A DNA stretch of 64,000 nucleotides. It comes from Motiliproteus sp041586615 (GTDB lineage Bacteria; Pseudomonadota; Gammaproteobacteria; Pseudomonadales; Balneatricaceae). The notes under the pieces were generated by a model, which was not told where the DNA came from, searched no databases, and worked only from the letters and a program-made list of their open reading frames with translations. A program made the position numbers and the translations under genes. The stretch lies in contig JBFGZS010000009.1 in the NCBI GenBank assembly GCA_041586615.1, forward strand, positions 20,191-84,190. The letters run 5' to 3'. The number at the start of each line of letters is the position of its first letter. Position 1 is the first letter of the stretch. This document shows, one piece after another, positions 60,204-64,000 of the stretch.

Positions 60204-61190
60204 CTACTTTTGCGAGTAGTAGTAACCGTAATAATCACGTCGACGACTTTTCGATTTGTTGAGCACCAAGCCCACGGCAAGGTCGGGATTTAGCATGCTG
60301 AGTGCGCGCTCAAGTTGACTGTGGGTGGTTCGTTCCTCTTCTACGACAATGACGGCTTGGCCGACCATCTGAGAAAGCACGTGCGTTTCGCTCGCGCCTA
60401 GCAGCGGGGCGGTATCAAAGATGACGATTCGGTCCGGGTAGCGGGTCGATAGTTCGCCCATTAGCTGCTTCATCTTATCGCTGGCGATCATCTCATTGGA
60501 ATGGTGGGAGCGTTTCCCCGCGGTAATGATCTTGAAATTTGGAATATTCGTGTTGAGGATTATATCCTGAACGTTTGCATTGCCTTTCAGATAATCCAGC
60601 AATCCTTGTTTATCCTGGGAGGTGAAACGTGTTGATAGCGTCGGATTGATGACGTCTGCATCAACTAATAACACCGTTCGATCTTGCTCTAGCACCATGC
60701 TGATAGCCAGGTTGATGGCCGTGAAGGTCTTGCCTTCGCTGGGGTAGGAGCTGGAGACCATTACCAAATTGGGGTGTTTGAGTAAGGACGCATTTTCACC
60801 AAAAGCATTGTTCAATAGCGGGCGTTTTATATAGCGATATTGCTCCTTGATTTTGGCGAACTTCTCCGTAGGGGCGACCATACCGTCGCGCTCTAGCTGG
60901 TCGCTATCGATGATTATATCGATGCTGTCATGGTCAGGAGCGCCTGTTGCTGCTTGCGGCTCGCTCTGAGTGCTGTTGGCTGCAGTTAAGACCGGATTTC
61001 GGGCGCCTGTTTTACTGTATGTTTTACTGTTTGTTTTACTGTATGTTTTACTATCGAGTATGGGTGGGGTGTGTAGCGGCGAGTTAGCTTCACTGGCCTT
61101 CGCCCCGTGAAGCTGACCTGTTGCTGTTGACTGATCTTCTTCTGCCAGCCTGCGTTGTTTTTCCAGGGCGCGTTCAATGGTGTTAGACAT
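60204..61190 (-). CDS. XrtA-associated tyrosine autokinase (TIGR03018)
   Basis: A 328-residue cytoplasmic BY-kinase. Walker A region VMVSSSYPSEGKTFTAINLA, Walker A' TVLLVDADVINP, Walker B IVIFDTAPLLGA, and a C-terminal tyrosine cluster RRDYYGYYYSQK for autophosphorylation. It pairs with the separate chain-length protein 2 bp upstream. A 12-bp-type microsatellite near 61010-61055 encodes SKTYSKTNSKTYSKT in the linker. Confidence 0.94.
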   Translation of the reverse strand: MSNTIERALEKQRRLAEEDQSTATGQLHGAKASEANSPLHTPPILDSKTYSKTNSKTYSKTGARNPVLTAANSTQSEPQAATGAPDHDSIDIIIDSDQLERDGMVAPTEKFAKIKEQYRYIKRPLLNNAFGENASLLKHPNLVMVSSSYPSEGKTFTAINLAISMVLEQDRTVLLVDADVINPTLSTRFTSQDKQGLLDYLKGNANVQDIILNTNIPNFKIITAGKRSHHSNEMIASDKMKQLMGELSTRYPDRIVIFDTAPLLGASETHVLSQMVGQAVIVVEEERTTHSQLERALSMLNPDLAVGLVLNKSKSRRRDYYGYYYSQK

Positions 61191-61192
61191 AA

Positions 61193-62860
61193 CTAGAACA
61201 GCTCCTTTAGTTTATTGAGCACTGGGGTTAGCGCAGGGATGTGAGTCTGGATCTGTGCCGGTACGTCAGGAATAATCGCAAGCAGTTTTTGGTTAAGATC
61301 GGGCTTGAGTTGCACGGCCATAATTGAGCCGTAGAGACTGAGCAAAAGTGCGGCAAATACCAAGAAGAAAAAACCGCGGCGTCGTGTCGCTTTGATAATG
61401 GAGGGGGTGTGCAGCATCTCGACGGAACCCAGGACAGGTATGCCTGTGACGCGATTGAGTTGTTTTGAGTCGAAGAAAACCGGCCGCAATTGCGTAATCA
61501 GGAACGCGATACCCAAGCCTGCGCCAAGGCCGACAATAAGTACGGCAGTCAGGAAGACCAGGCGTTTGGGCCCCGAGGGCGTCGTTGGGACGCGTGGCGG
61601 ATCTATAATGCGGAACTGAAAGCTTTCAGAGTCAACTTCTGCTGATTGGGATAATCGCGCCGATTCGCGGCGCTGTAGCAGGGCATGGTACTTGTTTTGG
61701 GTAACATCTTGTCCGCGCTGAAGTGCTGCATACTCGGCTTCGATTTCTGGGATGGTATTCATCTTTTCAGCAAGGCTGTCGACTTTCTGTCTAAAGCTAT
61801 TGGCTCTGACTTTAAGTGTTTGGACGCGAGCTTCTTCCCGGGCCACAGAGAGTTTCATCTCCTGGTAGACCGGGTTGGCGTCTATGCCCGCATTCTGGCG
61901 CGGGGTTGCCGATGCGGCGATAAGCGTTTGCCGTTCTTCTATTTCAGCTTCGCGCTTATTTTGGAGATCCTCAAGTATCCTTTTGACTTCGCGAATGTCG
62001 GGATGTCGTTCCGTATATTTGAGTTGGAGTTGATCCAGGTTGTTTTGGAGTGCTTCTATACGTCTGTCGTAAGAGGAGCCAATGTCCTGGCTGAAAGTAG
62101 GCTGGCTGTCTTCCATGAGTCCGAAAGAAGGCGTTTCGCCTTCAAGTTGCTTGCGAAGGAATTCTTCGCGCTTTTGGGCTTCTTTCAACTCGAGTTCTAC
62201 TGCGCCAAGTTCACGACGGGCTTGTTCGAGTTGGCTATAAAAACCTTGTCCCGAGCCTGGCATCATACCCGCATAGCGGCGCTTAAACTCTTTGATGAGA
62301 TCGTCATTGGCTTTGATGCGCTTATCGTATTCGGCTATTTGTTTGTCTAAAAAGTTGTGTGCTGTGTCTGAATCGGAGCGTTTGTCGCCCAAGGTGTTTT
62401 CGACCAGCGTCGTTAGCGTGGATTGCACGACATTTTTGGCCAGCACCGGGTCGTCTGACGCGTAGGATATGGTAAATAGATTTTCCCGTCCGGCACGGCC
62501 TATGCGTATTGTTGAGCCAAGCGTGCCGAGTAGTGCGTCGAATTCTGTGGGTGTGTTCGCCGTGAGGTCCAGGTCGGTCATCCGGGCAATTTTTTCAAGA
62601 TTGGGCCGGGTTAGCAGGGTGCGGACCATCATCTGAATCTGTTGCTCAGGGTTTGTCTGAATTGTTAGTCCGCGCAAAAGGGGTTTGAGCAACGATTGTG
62701 TGTCTACATAAACCTGCGCGTTGGAGCGATATTGGTCGGGCAATTTGAGAACAATTGGCCAGCCTATGAGGCAAACTAGCCAGGCAATCATCAGTACCAC
62801 CCACTTCTTGATCCAGAGACCTTTTGCATAGGTTAAAAGCTGGTCAATCAAATCCTGCAT
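61193..62860 (-). CDS. XrtA-associated chain-length determinant (Wzz/Wzc-like, TIGR03007)
   Basis: A 555-residue inner-membrane protein. Two helices (VVLMIAWLVCLIGWPIVL near the start; LVFLTAVLIVGLGAGLGIAF at ~450) flank a long periplasmic coiled-coil region, and a third helix lies at ~505-520. KLPDQYRSNAQVYVDTQSLL and the PPRVPTTPSGPKRL motif before the second helix are family features. With the tyrosine kinase it controls polymer length. Confidence 0.94.
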   Translation of the reverse strand: MQDLIDQLLTYAKGLWIKKWVVLMIAWLVCLIGWPIVLKLPDQYRSNAQVYVDTQSLLKPLLRGLTIQTNPEQQIQMMVRTLLTRPNLEKIARMTDLDLTANTPTEFDALLGTLGSTIRIGRAGRENLFTISYASDDPVLAKNVVQSTLTTLVENTLGDKRSDSDTAHNFLDKQIAEYDKRIKANDDLIKEFKRRYAGMMPGSGQGFYSQLEQARRELGAVELELKEAQKREEFLRKQLEGETPSFGLMEDSQPTFSQDIGSSYDRRIEALQNNLDQLQLKYTERHPDIREVKRILEDLQNKREAEIEERQTLIAASATPRQNAGIDANPVYQEMKLSVAREEARVQTLKVRANSFRQKVDSLAEKMNTIPEIEAEYAALQRGQDVTQNKYHALLQRRESARLSQSAEVDSESFQFRIIDPPRVPTTPSGPKRLVFLTAVLIVGLGAGLGIAFLITQLRPVFFDSKQLNRVTGIPVLGSVEMLHTPSIIKATRRRGFFFLVFAALLLSLYGSIMAVQLKPDLNQKLLAIIPDVPAQIQTHIPALTPVLNKLKELF

Positions 62861-62933
62861 AAGATAACCTCAGGTACGTTCCTTGGTAAATGCTTTCCCG
62901 TTGCTTGCTGTGGGTCTTAAAATAATGCGCGTC

Positions 62934-63590
62934 TTAAAATAGTGCTTCTGGGATCAGAATGATATCTCCTGGAAGGATGTCCACATTGGAAAAGAAGTCC
63001 CCGCGATTAATCAAGTCGTCGATGCGCAGCGTGTAAGCTATCTGCTTGTTATCCACGACACGGACCAGAACCGCATCGTTACCGTCTGCAAATTCGGTGA
63101 GCCCGCCAACCTCTATCATGACATCCAATAACGTCATTGAACGACGGTACGGGATAGCCTGTGGTTCGCCCGCTTCACCAATAATGCGGACTTGTTCCGA
63201 ATAGGGGCCGTTGAATCCGCCAACAATTACGGTGACGATCGGTTCTTTGATATACACGCTGAGTTTTTCTTCGATCATCCGGGCGACCTGTGTCGACGTC
63301 ATGCCTGTAACTTTCAGGTCTTCGACTAATGGCGTCGTGATCATGCCGTCAGGCCGTACGGTGACGCCTTGGGACACTTCGGGATTTTGCCACACAAAAA
63401 TGCTCAGGCTATCGCCGGGTCCCACGAGGTATATATATTCCGCAGGGATGGTTGTGACGGGGTGCGTGGGCGCGGAGGTGGGGAGCGATGGATAGCGCTG
63501 GCTACTGCAGGCTGCTAGCAGGGTAGCAAGGGTCATTGTTAGCAATATTTTTGAGGGTGTGCGCAGCGTTTTCAGGAATGCATCCATCAT
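62934..63590 (-). CDS. XrtA-associated polysaccharide export lipoprotein (Wza-like, TIGR03027)
   Basis: A 218-residue protein with a lipoprotein signal peptide (LLTMTLATLLAAC, lipid-attached Cys in the lipobox), then the poly-export domain YLVGPGDSLSIFVWQNPEVS and GMITTPLVEDLKVTGMTSTQ, and an SLBB-like part PYRRSMTLLDVMIEVGGLTE. It forms or feeds the outer-membrane export channel. It is the first gene of the minus-strand export operon. Met1 (63590) and Met2 (63587) are adjacent. Confidence 0.94.
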   Translation of the reverse strand: MMDAFLKTLRTPSKILLTMTLATLLAACSSQRYPSLPTSAPTHPVTTIPAEYIYLVGPGDSLSIFVWQNPEVSQGVTVRPDGMITTPLVEDLKVTGMTSTQVARMIEEKLSVYIKEPIVTVIVGGFNGPYSEQVRIIGEAGEPQAIPYRRSMTLLDVMIEVGGLTEFADGNDAVLVRVVDNKQIAYTLRIDDLINRGDFFSNVDILPGDIILIPEALF

Positions 63591-63929
63591 TATTGTTGCT
63601 CCCAGCCTGATGAAATTGAACGGTTGTTTGACAGCATAGCAGTAAAAATAAAATTGATAAGGGTTCGTAGTGAATTATGCAGCACTCATTTTCGAAGTTG
63701 ATGTTATCCAAACTTAGGACCCTGTCGGGCGTGGGAGTAGAGTTCGCGTATCGCTTTGTTATTAATATCAAATGCTTATTGTTATAAGGATTCTGGCAAA
63801 TTACTTGAGTGTCCTGTACGTGTTTTTTACGTCGTTTGTGGAATAAGGGCCTACACTATATGTGAAGTGGTTATAGTTCTCCGGACACACAGACGCAGGT
63901 AATATCACCTGCCAATAAAGGTGTGTGTC
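63591..63929. other. Upstream region of the EPS export operon and left flank of an IS
   Basis: About 340 bp without a gene. It should hold the promoter of the export operon (see 63633-63660) and, on its right side, the left end of the IS3-type element. A frame of 89 codons on the minus strand overlaps the export gene and looks like chance. Confidence 0.6.
63633..63660 (-). promoter_or_regulatory. Possible extended -10 promoter of the EPS export operon
   Basis: On the minus strand TGCTATGCT (63633-63641) resembles an extended -10, with TTATCA (63655-63660) 16 bases upstream as a weak -35. It lies about 43 bp upstream of the export lipoprotein start. Read by eye only. Confidence 0.3.
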
Positions 63930-64000
63930 ATGAGTCAGAAGAAAACAAAACCATATACAGCTGAGTTTAAAGAGGCTGCCGTCAAGCTGGCGGTGGAGTC
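63861..64000 (+). mobile_element. Left end of an IS3-family insertion sequence, cut by window edge
   Basis: The transposase frame begins at 63930. The sequence TGTGAAGTGG...TTCTCCGGACA starting near 63861 resembles the inverted-repeat ends of IS2-like IS3 members (TG start, CCXGACA pattern). The right end and target duplication are outside the window, so the boundary is a guess. Confidence 0.45.
63930..64000 (+). CDS. IS3-type transposase OrfA, N-terminal fragment cut by window edge
   Basis: Twenty-three codons are present: MSQKKTKPYTAEFKEAAVKL followed by AVES. This is the typical start of the HTH_Tnp_1 domain of IS3-family OrfA (TAEFKXXAVKLXXES). It starts at ATG 63930 with AAAGGTG about ten bases upstream. 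Confidence 0.85.
   Translation, partial: MSQKKTKPYTAEFKEAAVKLAVE

Noticed and set aside
61685..62350. 221-codon plus-strand frame opposite the chain-length gene
   Set aside because: It is antisense to a clear family member and its residue pattern mirrors the coiled-coil codons of that gene.
63502..63771. 89-codon minus-strand frame overlapping the export lipoprotein start
   Set aside because: It overlaps a clear lipoprotein signal peptide in another frame and has no family resemblance.

Overview
The window looks like chromosomal DNA of a gammaproteobacterium of moderate GC, probably marine or environmental (inferred from the families present; no rRNA or marker gene is here). Almost all of it is one exopolysaccharide (EPS) locus of the exosortase A (XrtA, EpsH-type) class. 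It carries Wza-, Wzc- and tyrosine-kinase-like export and chain-length genes, the XrtA-associated ATPase and outer-membrane protein, XrtA itself, the PrsK/PrsR two-component pair, and many XrtA-associated glycosyltransferases and modifying enzymes. No protein with a PEP-CTERM sorting tail was found, so exosortase substrates must lie elsewhere.

Layout. Positions 1-6453 (minus): initiating sugar transferase (cut by the edge), PLP decarboxylase, acyl-CoA ligase, XrtA with an EpsI-like C-terminus, FemAB-like protein. 6860-10799 (plus): asparagine-synthase-like protein, acyl carrier protein, and a fusion of the two XrtA-associated hydrolases. 10908-34063: a mixed accessory block with aminotransferase, TPR protein, a GT30 (Kdo-transferase-like) protein, deacetylase, GNAT/FemAB-like acyltransferase, GT2 enzymes, sulfotransferase, pyruvyltransferase, flippase, heparinase-like lyase, two Wzy/ligase-type membrane proteins, and an MBOAT/SGNH pair preceded by a 40-residue membrane peptide not in a standard ORF list. 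34064-43073 (minus): a compact glycosyltransferase operon (PaaK-like ligase, two GT4, XrtA amidotransferase, two XrtA sugar transferases, XrtA deacetylase). 57575-63590 (minus): ATPase, outer-membrane protein, tyrosine kinase, chain-length determinant, export lipoprotein. An IS3-type transposase starts at the right edge.

Between the deacetylase (ends 43073) and the ATPase (starts 57575) lies a 14.5-kb block: a patatin / ThiF / nitroreductase-like / serine protease run, then prsK and prsR, then two convergent copies of a cassette made of a Tat-signal secreted protein, a PqqD-like peptide chaperone, an HprK-related kinase and a nucleotidyltransferase (the HPr-rel-A system). Each Tat gene has a good sigma-54 promoter match, which PrsR, a sigma-54 activator encoded next door, could use. 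This twin cassette is the best candidate for a poorly described system here.

The second striking signal is a dispersed element of about 160 bp built from five consecutive hairpins. Ten full, internally deleted or truncated copies sit between genes, often supplying the stop codon of the upstream gene. There are also several tandem arrays (7, 10, 14 and 19 bp units), in-frame microsatellites, and G/C homopolymers of 8-10 bases inside genes, which together suggest a rapidly varying surface-polysaccharide locus.
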